Source: SM1-73 sp964588305 (GTDB taxonomy: Bacteria > Zixibacteria > MSB-5A5 > SM1-73). Taken from it: DNA of 21,167 bases. A model generated the notes under the pieces. That model did no database searches and was not told the origin of the DNA. It worked only from the letters and a program-made list of their open reading frames with translations. Every line of letters starts with the position of its first letter. Position 1 is the first letter of the stretch. The DNA lies in contig CAZPOP010000039.1 in assembly GCA_964588305.1 (NCBI GenBank), forward strand, positions 1 to 21,167, read 5' to 3'. Shown here piece after piece: positions 6,738-14,317 of this stretch. The position numbers and the translations under genes were made by a program.

Positions 6738-7277
6738 ATGGCACGATTAAAGGAAGAATACAAAAAAGAGATTGCCCCGGCTTTGATGAAGAAGTTTGGA
6801 TACAGGAACGTTATGCAGGTGCCCAGGCTGGAGAAGATCGTGGTGAACATTGGGGTTGGGGAGGCCATCCAAAACGCCAAATTATTGGATTCAGCCATAT
6901 CGGACCTCTCCCGCATCACTGGTCAGAAGCCGGCGACAAAGAGAGCCAAGAAGGCCATCTCCAACTTCAAGCTGAAAGCCGGGATGCCCATTGGGTGCAT
7001 GGTAACCTTGCGAAAAAACCGGATGTATGAGTTCTTTGACCGGTTGGTCAACGTGGCCATTCCCCGCATCCGTGATTTTCGGGGAGTCTCTCCTACCTCC
7101 TTCGACGGAAGGGGGAATTACAATCTGGGAATAGAGGAGCAGATTATGTTTCCTGAGATTGACTACGATAAGGTGGAAAAAATCAGGGGAATGAGCATCG
7201 CCATCTGCACCCTGGCCAGAACGGACGAGGAGGGCTTTGAACTTTTAAAAACCATGGGGATGCCTTTCAGAAAATAG
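6738..7277 (+). CDS. rplE: 50S ribosomal protein L5
   Basis: L5 binds 5S rRNA and forms an intersubunit bridge with S13. The 179-residue protein contains FGYRNVMQVPRLEKIVVNIG, TGQKPATKRAKKAISNFKL, LVNVAIPRIRDFRGVSP and GNYNLGIEEQIMFPEIDYD, the family signature regions. ATG 6738 has AAGAGA just upstream. The gene lies just downstream of the strong hairpin at 6674-6724. A 129-nt spacer without a convincing gene separates it from rpsN. Confidence 0.99.
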   Translation: MARLKEEYKKEIAPALMKKFGYRNVMQVPRLEKIVVNIGVGEAIQNAKLLDSAISDLSRITGQKPATKRAKKAISNFKLKAGMPIGCMVTLRKNRMYEFFDRLVNVAIPRIRDFRGVSPTSFDGRGNYNLGIEEQIMFPEIDYDKVEKIRGMSIAICTLARTDEEGFELLKTMGMPFRK

Positions 7278-7406
7278 CCCAGGATGCAAGATGCAGCATG
7301 ATGGCTTTCAAGGGAATAGGGAAGAATGAAGTTGATCTGCAGAAGATGCTGGCGGCGAGATGAATCTCTTGATTTCATAAACTTTTAAAATAGGCAGGCT
7401 GAATTC

Positions 7407-7592
7407 ATGGCCAAGAAGTGTCTGGTAGAGAAATCCAAAAGGAAACCTAAATTTCAGGTGCGCAAACGGAATCGTTGTCACCGCTGTGGAAGACCCCGGG
7501 GATTCATGCGGGATTTTGGCCTTTGCCGTATCTGTTTCAGAGAGCTGGCCTTAAAAGGAGAGATCCCGGGAGTGGTGAAGGCCAGTTGGTGA
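7407..7592 (+). CDS. rpsN: 30S ribosomal protein S14, zinc-binding short form
   Basis: S14 is a late-assembling head protein. This is the short 61-residue type Z version, with zinc ligands in two CxxC pairs (C24, C27, C40, C43) and the typical RCHRCGRPRGFMRDFGLCRICF core ending GVVKASW. The zinc-free long form is about 100 residues. GCAGG lies roughly 10 nt before ATG 7407. The gene occupies its normal position between rplE and rpsH. Confidence 0.99.
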   Translation: MAKKCLVEKSKRKPKFQVRKRNRCHRCGRPRGFMRDFGLCRICFRELALKGEIPGVVKASW

Positions 7593-7631
7593 GCTGACCG
7601 TTCATGTGGTTTGCTGAGAAGGGGATAATGA

Positions 7632-8030
7632 ATGAGTATGACCGACCCTTTGGCTGACATGCTGACCAGGATCCGAAATGCTGGTCAGGCCAAACACAAG
7701 AAGGTGGACATACCTTCCTCTAAGATGAAAAGAAGAATAGCTGAAAAACTTCTGGAGTATGGGTTCATTCAGAACTTAGTGGAAGTAGAAGACAGCAAGC
7801 AGAATCTTCTGCGGATATTCTTGAAATACGATCATGAGAACACGAGCGTGATTACCGGACTTCTAAGGCTAAGCAAGCCGGGTTTAAGGGTTTATGCAGA
7901 CAGGGACGAAGTCCATCAGATGGCCAGGAGTATGGGAATCACCCTCCTTTCCACCTCCCGGGGTGTGTTGAGCCACGCTCAGGCTAAAGAGGCCAAGGTG
8001 GGTGGGGAGGTGCTTCTGAGGGTTTGGTGA
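7632..8030 (+). CDS. rpsH: 30S ribosomal protein S8
   Basis: S8 binds helix 21 of 16S rRNA and, in E. coli, represses spc translation. The 132-residue protein starts MSMTDPLADMLTRIRNA, as in E. coli (MSMQDPIADMLTRIRN), which supports ATG 7632 over the second ATG at 7638. The C-terminal domain includes STSRGVLSHAQAKEAKVGGEVL, matching the rRNA-binding STSRG(V/L)xx motif. Together with the hairpin at 6674-6724 it is a candidate autoregulatory pair. Confidence 0.98.
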   Translation: MSMTDPLADMLTRIRNAGQAKHKKVDIPSSKMKRRIAEKLLEYGFIQNLVEVEDSKQNLLRIFLKYDHENTSVITGLLRLSKPGLRVYADRDEVHQMARSMGITLLSTSRGVLSHAQAKEAKVGGEVLLRVW

Positions 8031-8100
8031 TTTTTCTTTTGGCCTCGGGGACAGGAAGTAAGCATGAGGAGACAAACCTAGGAGCAAGCAGGAAGAATAA

Positions 8101-8640
8101 ATGTCCAGAGTAGGAAAAAAGCCTATTACCATCCCTTCTGGGGTAAAGGTAAGGATAGACGAAAACGAGATCTGCGTCTCCGGACCCAGAGGGGAGTTGA
8201 AAAGGGAGATTCATCCTTCCCTGAAGGTGAAGACAAGCGAAAACGAGATTGTAATCCTTCGCTCGTCGGACAGCAAGTTTCATAAATCCTTGCACGGCCT
8301 TTCTCGGGCTTTGATCGCCAACATGGTCGATGGGGTTACCGCCGGGTACAGTAAGGCTCTGGCAATACAAGGAATCGGATACAAAGCCGAACTTATGGGA
8401 AAAAAGCTGAACCTGTCCTTGGGTTTCTCTCATCCCATTTTGTTTTCTCCGCCCGAGGGAATAGAAATAGTTTTGAATGGTCCGGGCAAGATCACGGTTT
8501 CAGGAATAGACAAGGAATTGGTAGGATTGGTGGCGGCCAAAATCAGATCCTTCCGCCCGCCTGAGCCATACAAAGGCAAGGGCATCAGGTATGAGGGTGA
8601 ATTCGTTCGAAAGAAGGCAGGCAAAGCAGCCGCTACCTAA
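8101..8640 (+). CDS. rplF: 50S ribosomal protein L6
   Basis: L6 lies near the sarcin-ricin loop and supports translation factor binding. The 179-residue protein begins MSRVGKKPITIPSGVKV, contains NMVDGVTAGYSKALAIQGIGYKAEL across the two-domain junction, and ends with the rRNA-binding signature PPEPYKGKGIRYEGE. Length and order are normal. ATG 8101 follows an A-rich stretch with a modest GGAAG about 7 nt upstream. Confidence 0.99.
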   Translation: MSRVGKKPITIPSGVKVRIDENEICVSGPRGELKREIHPSLKVKTSENEIVILRSSDSKFHKSLHGLSRALIANMVDGVTAGYSKALAIQGIGYKAELMGKKLNLSLGFSHPILFSPPEGIEIVLNGPGKITVSGIDKELVGLVAAKIRSFRPPEPYKGKGIRYEGEFVRKKAGKAAAT

Positions 8641-8679
8641 TAGGTTTCTGGTTCGTAGCCTGTAGTTTTCGGTGATTCT

Positions 8680-9054
8680 ATGTTCCGCAAGCAAAAATTA
8701 GAGAAGACAAGATCGGCCAGACGAAGAAAAAGGGTGAGAAGGAAGATAGCAGGAACCTCGGAGAGACCCAGATTCTGCGTCTACAAGAGTCTGAGGCACA
8801 CTTATGCCCAGTTGCTGGATGACAGAGCGTCTCGCACTCTTTCGGCGGCGTCAAGTCTTTCTTCCGAGGTCAGAAATCAGATCCAAAAGGAGGACACCAA
8901 ATCTGCCATCAGCCGAAAGGTGGGACTCGTGCTGGCCAGGAAAGCCAAAGAGTTGGGCATCGCTAAGGTGGCCTTTGACCGCAACAAGTATCCTTATCAC
9001 GGAAGGATTAAATCTCTGGCCGAAGGGGCCAGAGAAGGAGGCCTGGAGTTCTAA
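8680..9054 (+). CDS. rplR: 50S ribosomal protein L18
   Basis: L18 binds 5S rRNA with L5. The 124-residue protein has a basic N terminus (RSARRRKRVRRKIAG), the family motif ERPRFCVYKSLRHTYAQLLDD, VGLVLARKAKELGI and AFDRNKYPYHGRIKSLAEGAR-EGGLEF at the end. The ribosome binding site before ATG 8680 is weak (GGTGA). It is followed by a 122-nt spacer containing an inverted repeat. Confidence 0.98.
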   Translation: MFRKQKLEKTRSARRRKRVRRKIAGTSERPRFCVYKSLRHTYAQLLDDRASRTLSAASSLSSEVRNQIQKEDTKSAISRKVGLVLARKAKELGIAKVAFDRNKYPYHGRIKSLAEGAREGGLEF

Positions 9055-9075
9055 GATGAAAGAAGAAACCAGGGA

Positions 9076-9125
9076 GCAGAGCACAAACGTTACGATGTAG
9101 TTCGACTTGATGATGGAAGCTCTGC
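9076..9125 (+). promoter_or_regulatory. Inverted repeat in the rplR-rpsE spacer
   Basis: GCAGAGC (9076-9082) is the exact complement of GCTCTGC (9119-9125), with a 36-nt intervening loop. No T-run follows. It ends about 42 nt before the strong GAGGTGG ribosome binding site of rpsE. The long loop makes chance pairing possible, so only the repeat itself is claimed. Confidence 0.3.
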
Positions 9126-9176
9126 GCACAGTCAATAACTCGGAGCATTACCGGTTTTCAGAGAAAGAGGTGGTAA

Positions 9177-9668
9177 TTGGCAAGATTTGATGAGGAACCA
9201 TCCTTAGAGTTGACGGAAAAGGTGATTTATGTGAACCGAGTGGCCAAGGTGGTTAAAGGTGGGAGACGTTTCAGTTTTACCGCTTTGGTTTCCGCGGGGA
9301 ACAGAAAGGGCAGAGTGGGTATTGGTTTAGGGAAGGCCAACGAGGTCTCCGTCGCGATAACCAAGGGAACCGAGGCGGCCAAGAAGAATATGATAAGAGT
9401 CCCTATGGTGAACGGGACCATCCTCCATCAGGTGATGGGGAGGTTCGGTGCGGCCACGGTCCTTCTGAAGCCGGCTTCTCCCGGAACCGGGGTGATCGCC
9501 GGAGGTCCAGTGCGAGCAGTCTTGGAATCTGCCGGAATACAAGACATCTTGACCAAATCCTTAGGCTCGGCCAACCCTCATAACGTGGTGAAAGCCACCA
9601 TCAACGGTCTTTTGGATTTGAAAACGATCGAGGAAAAAGCCAAGCATAGAGAAAAGACGGGAACCTAA
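9177..9668 (+). CDS. rpsE: 30S ribosomal protein S5
   Basis: S5 contributes to decoding fidelity and the mRNA entry channel. The 163-residue protein shows the S5 double-stranded-RNA-binding-like domain (EKVIYVNRVAKVVKGGRRFS, FTALVSAGNRKGRVGIGLGK) and the C-terminal domain with SPGTGVIAGGPVRAVLE and GSANPHNVVKATINGL. The start is TTG 9177: GAGGTGG at 9167-9173 fits it, and no in-frame ATG lies near the family start. A 144-nt spacer, the longest within the superoperon, follows. Confidence 0.98.
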   Translation: MARFDEEPSLELTEKVIYVNRVAKVVKGGRRFSFTALVSAGNRKGRVGIGLGKANEVSVAITKGTEAAKKNMIRVPMVNGTILHQVMGRFGAATVLLKPASPGTGVIAGGPVRAVLESAGIQDILTKSLGSANPHNVVKATINGLLDLKTIEEKAKHREKTGT

Positions 9669-9687
9669 CGGCGGCAGGAAAAAGACA

Positions 9688-9716
9688 GTAGGGCCTGGCC
9701 GACAAGCGAGCCCTGC
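9688..9716 (+). promoter_or_regulatory. Hairpin in the rpsE-rpmD spacer
   Basis: GTAGGGC (9688-9694) pairs with GCCCTGC (9710-9716), seven pairs with one G-U, around a 15-nt loop. Part of that loop, GACAA (9701-9705), could instead pair with TTGTC (9742-9746), so two mutually exclusive folds are possible. No terminator-like T-run is present. Function is unknown. Confidence 0.35.
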
Positions 9717-9812
9717 AGGATTCACCTTGGAGTTTGTTGGTTTGTCAGCGGGGAGGAAAAAAGGAGAAAAGAACCTCAGACTGGCAAGCTGTTTTTAAGA
9801 AGGGTTTTCAAG

Positions 9813-9995
9813 TTGAGCGATAAGCTGAAGATAACTCAAATCAGAAGCACCATCGGGCGTGTCAAGAAGCAAAAGGAGACGGTTAGAGCTTTGGGAATAA
9901 GAAAGCTCTACCAGAGTGTGGTGCATAAAGATACTCCTCAGATCAGGAGTATGATAGAAAAGGTTAAGCATCTGGTCGAAGTGAAGGAGATTTAA
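9813..9995 (+). CDS. rpmD: 50S ribosomal protein L30
   Basis: L30 is a small 23S rRNA-binding protein of the large subunit, absent from some bacteria. The 60-residue product has the family pattern KLKITQIRSTIGRVKKQKET, LGIRKLYQSVVHKDTPQIR and a C-terminal strand HLVEVKEI. The start is TTG 9813, supported by AAGAAGGG at 9797-9804 with 8 nt spacing. It is in the usual place between rpsE and rplO. Confidence 0.97.
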   Translation: MSDKLKITQIRSTIGRVKKQKETVRALGIRKLYQSVVHKDTPQIRSMIEKVKHLVEVKEI

Positions 9996-10007
9996 AAGAG
10001 AGAGTTC

Positions 10008-10047
10008 AGCCCTACAGCGGGGCTTCAGTAAAACGCCCCTCGGGGCG
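10008..10047 (+). promoter_or_regulatory. Two adjacent GC-rich hairpins in the rpmD-rplO spacer
   Basis: AGCCC (10008-10012) pairs with GGGCT (10020-10024). CGCCC (10034-10038) pairs with GGGCG (10043-10047) around CTCG. The two can be replaced by one alternative helix, GGGGC (10019-10023) with GCCCC (10035-10039). The second hairpin is followed by CAAAAAAAC on this strand and by TTTT only on the opposite strand, so it is not a normal terminator for rpmD. Attenuation-like switching is speculation. Confidence 0.4.
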
Positions 10048-10079
10048 CAAAAAAACAATCTAGAGGTTTGATCACTTAA

Positions 10080-10532
10080 ATGAAGCAGAAAATCAGTTTG
10101 GGAAATCTGAAACCTTCTTCCGGGTCGGCCAAGAGAAGAAAAAGGATTGGCAGAGGTCCTGGATCCGGGCACGGTAAGACTTCGACCCGCGGGCACAAAG
10201 GACAGAAGTCCAGATCGGGAGCTAAAAGAAGATCCTGGTTTGAAGGAGGACAGATGCCCGTCCAGAGGCGCGTTCCCAAGAGAGGATTCACCAATATCTT
10301 CAGAAAAGAGTATCAAATAGTGAATCTCGCTTCCTTATCCAAATGTACGGATCAAGAGGTTGTCTCTCCTTCGGTGATGAAGAACTTCGGCCTTCTGAAA
10401 GGAAAGGATTTACCGGTGAAGATCTTGGGAGACGGTGAGCTATCCGGGTCGATCACCGTGCAGGCCAACGCCTTCAGCAAGAAGGCAAAGGAGAAGATCG
10501 AGGCTTCGGGAGGAAAAGCAGAGGTAATCTGA
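10080..10532 (+). CDS. rplO: 50S ribosomal protein L15
   Basis: L15 is a late-assembly large-subunit protein with a long, Gly-rich basic N-terminal extension (KRRKRIGRGPGSGHGKTSTR, GHKGQKSRSG) and a globular C-terminal domain (VNLASLSKC to FSKKAKEKIEASGGKAEVI). The length of 150 residues is typical. Its TGA shares one base with the ATG of secY (TGATG at 10530-10534), a coupled junction conserved in many bacteria. AGAGG lies 14 nt from ATG 10080, further than ideal. Confidence 0.98.
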   Translation: MKQKISLGNLKPSSGSAKRRKRIGRGPGSGHGKTSTRGHKGQKSRSGAKRRSWFEGGQMPVQRRVPKRGFTNIFRKEYQIVNLASLSKCTDQEVVSPSVMKNFGLLKGKDLPVKILGDGELSGSITVQANAFSKKAKEKIEASGGKAEVI

Positions 10533-11842
10533 TGCTGGAAACTTTTGGCAATGTCTTTAAGATACCCGAACTGCGTAAAAGGATTTTATTTACGTTAGCT
10601 ATTTTGGTGGTATATCGGGTGGGTGGACACGTGCCCACTCCGGGGATTGATCCGCAGGCTTTGGGTGAGTTTTTCAGGCAGATGCGAGGATCACTCTTTG
10701 GCTTATACGATATGTTCGTGGGAGGAGCCTTTCAGAAAGCCACCATCTTCTCGTTAGGCATAATGCCCTATATTTCTGCCTCCATCATCATGCAGCTTTT
10801 GGGCGCGGTGATTCCATATTTCCAGAAGCTGCAGAAGGAGGGGGAGGAGGGTAGAAGAAAGATCACTCAATATACACGTTATGGAACCGTTCTGATCGCA
10901 GCCATGCAGGCTTTGGGAACCTCGGTCTTCTTGGAGAGCCTACAACCTTCTGCCGGAAGATATGTGGTACCCAACCCGGGCATAAGTTTCAAGCTGTTGA
11001 CCATGATTACCTTCACCTGCGGTACCATCTTTATCATGTGGCTGGGGGAGCAGATTACTGAAAGGGGAATCGGAAACGGCATCTCATTGATCATCATGAT
11101 CGGGATCATCGCTCGTTTCCCCAGCGGCGTGATCGACGAGGTGCGGATGCTGTTTATAGGACAGAGGAATTTCTTTGCTGAAGTGTTTTTGATTGCCTTG
11201 ATGGTGGCGGTGATTGCCTCCATCGTTTTGGTTACCCGGGCTCAGAGAAAGATTCCGGTCCAGTATGCCAAAAGGGTGATCGGAAGGAAAATGTATGGGG
11301 GACAGAGCACCCACATTCCCTTGTCGGTCAACACGGCGGGAATAATCCCCATAATCTTTGCCCAATCCATAATGTTCGCTCCCAGCACATTGGCTTCCTT
11401 CTTTCCCAATACCGAATTCATGCAAAACTTCTCTCTGTGGCTGCGACCCGGCTCCGTTCTATATTCGCTCATCTTTGGTCTTCTGATCGTATTCTTTGCG
11501 TACTTCTACACGGCCATAGTCTTCAACCCGGTGGACTTGGCTGACAATATGAGAAAATACGGTGGGTTCATTCCGGGAATAAGGCCGGGGAAGAGAACCA
11601 GCGAATACATCGATCGGGTTCTGACTCGCATAACTTTGCCCGGAGCCATATTCTTCGCCATGATAGCGGTACTCCCTTATTTCATGATGAGCGGGATGGG
11701 CGTGCAGTTTTACTTTGGGGGTACCGGGCTTTTGATAGTGGTAGGCGTAGCTTTGGATACGCTTCAGCAGATCGAATCCCATCTTTTGATGAGGCACTAC
11801 GATGGGTTTATGAAAAAAGGAAGGATAAGAGGTAGGATGTAG
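10532..11842 (+). CDS. secY: Protein translocase channel subunit SecY
   Basis: SecY forms the protein-conducting channel of the SecYEG complex in the inner membrane. The 436-residue protein has ten predicted hydrophobic segments. It also has the N-terminal plug region (RVGGHVPTPGID), GIMPYISASIIMQLL, the ITERGIGNGISLII signature, and the cytoplasmic C5 loop region NPVDLADNMRKYGGFIPGIRPG with the SecA/ribosome-contacting residues. It ends GFMKKGRIRGR, as usual. It overlaps rplO by 1 nt and precedes adk by 44 nt. Confidence 0.99.
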   Translation: MLETFGNVFKIPELRKRILFTLAILVVYRVGGHVPTPGIDPQALGEFFRQMRGSLFGLYDMFVGGAFQKATIFSLGIMPYISASIIMQLLGAVIPYFQKLQKEGEEGRRKITQYTRYGTVLIAAMQALGTSVFLESLQPSAGRYVVPNPGISFKLLTMITFTCGTIFIMWLGEQITERGIGNGISLIIMIGIIARFPSGVIDEVRMLFIGQRNFFAEVFLIALMVAVIASIVLVTRAQRKIPVQYAKRVIGRKMYGGQSTHIPLSVNTAGIIPIIFAQSIMFAPSTLASFFPNTEFMQNFSLWLRPGSVLYSLIFGLLIVFFAYFYTAIVFNPVDLADNMRKYGGFIPGIRPGKRTSEYIDRVLTRITLPGAIFFAMIAVLPYFMMSGMGVQFYFGGTGLLIVVGVALDTLQQIESHLLMRHYDGFMKKGRIRGRM

Positions 11843-11886
11843 AGGCCAAAAAGCAAAAGATAAAAACGAAAAGATGATATCCATTC

Positions 11887-12540
11887 ATGAATCTGGTGCT
11901 TTTGGGACCTCCTGGGTCAGGAAAAGGTACTTTAGCTAAGCTTCTGTCTTCGGAACTGAGCATCCCCCATATCTCCACCGGAGATATCCTCAGGGAGGAG
12001 GCCAAGGCGGGGAGTCTTTTGGGCAAGGAGGTAGCACCCTCTATGAAAAAGGGGGAGTTGGTTCCAGACCATCTGGTCTTGGAGGTTATGAAGGCAAGGT
12101 TGAGGAAGCCGGATTGCCGGAAAGGTTTCTTGTTGGACGGGTTCCCGCGCACCTTGCGGCAGGCTCTGGGATTGAACGATATGCTTAAAAGCTCGGCTAA
12201 GAGAGTAGATTTCGTGTTCAGATTTCAGGTATCCAGCGATTGCCTTCTGAGGAGGTTGAGAGGGCGGTTGATCTGTACCGTGTGCGGAACCGATTTCAAT
12301 CTATATACCAAACCTCCGCAGAAGGACTCAGTCTGTGACTTCTGCGGAAGCCAGCTCGGTCAAAGGGCCGATGACTCCCAGGAAGTGATCTTGAACCGAT
12401 TGAAAATATACAGGGAACAGACCACCCCTATTGAAGAATACTATGCCAAGCAAGACAAGTTGAGAAAGATCAACGGTGAGCTTGATCCCGATTTGATTCT
12501 AAGGAACGCTATGAGTATACTCCAATCAGAGAAGAGGTAA
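11887..12540 (+). CDS. adk: Adenylate kinase, zinc-lid type
   Basis: Adenylate kinase interconverts ATP + AMP and 2 ADP in the cytoplasm. The 217-residue long form has the P-loop GPPGSGKGT (residues 7-15), STGDILRE, the DGFPRT motif (84-89) and a lid with four cysteines (C130, C133, C150, C153) in the zinc-binding arrangement, then QRADDSQE. The start at ATG 11887 is fixed by the P-loop, but the upstream region is A-rich and has no clear ribosome binding site. The secY-adk-map order is common outside Bacteroidota. Confidence 0.98.
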   Translation: MNLVLLGPPGSGKGTLAKLLSSELSIPHISTGDILREEAKAGSLLGKEVAPSMKKGELVPDHLVLEVMKARLRKPDCRKGFLLDGFPRTLRQALGLNDMLKSSAKRVDFVFRFQVSSDCLLRRLRGRLICTVCGTDFNLYTKPPQKDSVCDFCGSQLGQRADDSQEVILNRLKIYREQTTPIEEYYAKQDKLRKINGELDPDLILRNAMSILQSEKR

Positions 12541-12615
12541 TTCCGTAATTGCCCTCGCTATTCTTTTTGGGAGATTCGATCGGAAACATATTGGACATTA
12601 AGGCAATCAGAGCAG

Positions 12616-13371
12616 ATGATAAATCTGAAGACGAACGCGGAGATAGAGATAATAAAAGCAAATGGCAGGATGTTGGCCAAAACTCTGGGATTGCTGAAGG
12701 AGAGGATCAGGCCGGGGGTTAAGACCAAGGAGTTAGACCGACTGGCGGAGGACTTCATCCGAAAGCAGGGTGCCTATCCGGCATTCAAAGGGTATCGGGG
12801 ATTTCCCGCTTCCATCTGTGTTTCCATAGATGACGAGGTGGTGCACGGGATACCTGGGGAGAGAGCCTTAAAAGAAGGACAGGTCGTTTCTGTGGATGTT
12901 GGAATCTTTAAGGATAATTACTACGCCGATGGAGCTTCTACCTTTGCGGTCGGACAGATATCCGATCAAGCCCAGAGTCTGCTTTTGGTTACTCAGGAGG
13001 CTCTAAAACGGGGCTTAGAGGCTGCCAGCGAAGGAAGATTTCTCTCAGACGTATCTTGCGCCATTCAGTCCTTTGTTGAGAGGATGGGATTTTCGGTGGT
13101 GCGGGATTTGGTGGGGCATGGAATTGGGACGAACATGCACGAGGAACCGCAAATCCCCAATTTCGGACCTCCCGGGCATGGCCCGATCCTGAAGAAAGGA
13201 ATGGTCCTGGCAATTGAACCTATGGTAAGCACGGGCTCCTTTGAGGTACGGACGAAAGACGATAACTGGACTATCGTCACCAAAGACGGTTCGCTCTCGG
13301 CGCATTTTGAGCACACTGCGGCGGTGACTGAGAATGGAGCGATGATATTGACTGAAGACGAAAGGATTTAG
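12616..13371 (+). CDS. map: Methionine aminopeptidase, type I
   Basis: This enzyme removes the initiator methionine from nascent proteins. The 251-residue single-domain form has all five metal ligands expected from E. coli MetAP: D94 (SVDVG), D105 (YADGA), H168 (GHGIG), E201 (AIEPM) and E232 (FEHT). The substrate-site histidine of VVHGIP (H77) is also present. It lacks the N-terminal zinc extension of some MetAPs. ATG 12616 is family-typical, but no strong ribosome binding site precedes it. It lies between adk and infA, as in many genomes. Confidence 0.98.
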   Translation: MINLKTNAEIEIIKANGRMLAKTLGLLKERIRPGVKTKELDRLAEDFIRKQGAYPAFKGYRGFPASICVSIDDEVVHGIPGERALKEGQVVSVDVGIFKDNYYADGASTFAVGQISDQAQSLLLVTQEALKRGLEAASEGRFLSDVSCAIQSFVERMGFSVVRDLVGHGIGTNMHEEPQIPNFGPPGHGPILKKGMVLAIEPMVSTGSFEVRTKDDNWTIVTKDGSLSAHFEHTAAVTENGAMILTEDERI

Positions 13372-13411
13372 ATGGCGGCGTGAGTTTTGTGTCTTCAGAG
13401 AGGTAATTCTT

Positions 13412-13630
13412 ATGGCCAAAGAAGAGACCATCCAGGTTGAAGGAAAGGTCGTTGAACCGTTACCCAACGCCATGTTCAAGGTGGAGTTGGAGAACGGGCA
13501 CCGGGTGTTGGCTCATGTTTCCGGCAAGATGAGGATGCACTTCATCCGAATTCTCCCCGGGGACAAGGTGACAGTAGAGCTTTCCCCATACGATTTGAGT
13601 CGAGGGAGAATTGTCTACAGATATAAGTAA
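13412..13630 (+). CDS. infA: Translation initiation factor IF-1
   Basis: IF-1 occupies the ribosomal A site during initiation and stimulates IF-2 and IF-3. The 72-residue OB-fold protein has the exact family length and signature: EGKVVEPLPNAMFKVELENG, HRVLAHVSGKMRMHFIRIL, PGDKVTVELSPYDLSRGRI, VYRYK. AGAGGT sits 7 nt before ATG 13412. The map-infA-rpmJ-rpsM order is ancestral. Confidence 0.99.
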   Translation: MAKEETIQVEGKVVEPLPNAMFKVELENGHRVLAHVSGKMRMHFIRILPGDKVTVELSPYDLSRGRIVYRYK

Positions 13631-13669
13631 GTGGTTGAAAGCAGGCAGTAAAGAACAAGAGGTGACCGG

Positions 13670-13681
13670 TCCTCCGGAGGA
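13670..13681 (+). other. Perfect 12-nt palindrome TCCTCCGGAGGA in the infA-rpmJ spacer
   Basis: The 12 bases are self-complementary and join an anti-Shine-Dalgarno-like TCCTCC to a Shine-Dalgarno-like GGAGGA. No start codon lies at a useful distance downstream of the GGAGGA; the real rpmJ ribosome binding site is AGGAG at 13711-13715. The TCCTCC half could in principle pair with that downstream AGGAG. Function is unproven. Confidence 0.35.
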
Positions 13682-13719
13682 ATTAGATATCTATTCAGGG
13701 CTTGAAAGGCAGGAGCAAA

Positions 13720-13833
13720 GTGAAAGTCAGATCATCCATAAAAATTCGTTGTGAGAAGTGTAGGATCGTAAAGAGGAAGGGAAGCTTACGGGTCATCTGT
13801 AAGAATCCTCGGCATAAACAGAGGCAAGGTTAA
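13720..13833 (+). CDS. rpmJ: 50S ribosomal protein L36, zinc form
   Basis: L36 is the smallest bacterial large-subunit protein. The 37-residue reading frame begins with GTG 13720, preceded by AGGAG at 13711-13715, and reads MKVRSSIKIRCEKCRIVKRK and onward to a TAA at 13831-13833. The zinc ligands C11, C14, C27 and H32 are all present, so this is the zinc-binding (C+) paralogue. Its place between infA and rpsM is conserved. It is short enough to be missed by automated gene finding. Confidence 0.97.
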   Translation: MKVRSSIKIRCEKCRIVKRKGSLRVICKNPRHKQRQG

Positions 13834-13851
13834 AGGTAGTGGAGGTTGAAT

Positions 13852-14223
13852 TTGGCCAGAATAGCAGGAGTGGATCTGCCCAAAGACAAAAGGGTTGAGA
13901 TCGGGCTTACCTATATTTTTGGGATCGGACATTCCTCCTCTCAGAAGATATTGCAGGTCAGTGGCGTGAATCGTGATACTCGGGTGCACAAACTGACCGA
14001 GGAGGAGGTGGCGAAGCTGAGATCGGTGATCGAGTCGGACTACAAGGTGGAGGGAGTCTTACGGGGAGAGGTCTCGATGAACATCAAGCGATTAAAAGAT
14101 ATCGGCTGCCTTAGGGGTTTTAGACACAGAAGAGGATTGCCGGTACGGGGTCAGAGGACCAAAACCAATGCCCGAACCAGAAAGGGTCCCAGAAGGACCA
14201 TCGGAGCGAAAAGAGCCAAATAG
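13852..14223 (+). CDS. rpsM: 30S ribosomal protein S13
   Basis: S13 lies in the subunit head and bridges to L5 and the P-site tRNA. The family start MARIAGVDLP corresponds to TTG 13852, which sits 6 nt after GGAGG (13841-13845). An in-frame TTG at 13846 abuts that GGAGG and is unlikely. Other signatures are YIFGIGHSSSQKIL, the RGEVSMNIKRLKDIGCLRG helix, and the tail GLPVRGQRTKTNARTRKGPR. The length is 123 residues. It opens the alpha block. Confidence 0.97.
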   Translation: MARIAGVDLPKDKRVEIGLTYIFGIGHSSSQKILQVSGVNRDTRVHKLTEEEVAKLRSVIESDYKVEGVLRGEVSMNIKRLKDIGCLRGFRHRRGLPVRGQRTKTNARTRKGPRRTIGAKRAK

Positions 14224-14249
14224 AATCCGTTTGAAGTGAAGAGTGACAG

Positions 14250-14275
14250 GTCTGGAGACAGACTGCTTACTCCAG
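14250..14275 (+). promoter_or_regulatory. Mutually exclusive hairpins in the rpsM-rpsK spacer
   Basis: GTCTG (14250-14254) pairs with CAGAC (14259-14263) around a GAGA tetraloop. CTGGAG (14252-14257) can instead pair with CTCCAG (14270-14275). The two helices share bases and cannot coexist. The spacer is 94 nt and ends in the GGAGG that serves rpsK. In E. coli, S4 controls the alpha operon through a structure at rpsM; any related switch here is inference. Confidence 0.4.
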
Positions 14276-14317
14276 GTTCTGAGCTTTAAACTCTTAGCCC
14301 AATAAGTGGAGGAAAAA

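Noticed and set aside
6701..7030. A 109-codon plus-strand frame overlapping the start of rplE
   Set aside because: It is out of frame with rplE over nearly its whole length, has no recognisable motif and overlaps the hairpin before rplE.
10034..10055. Rho-independent terminator after rpmD
   Set aside because: On the plus strand the hairpin is followed by an A-run, not a T-run, and rplO-secY must be transcribed through it.
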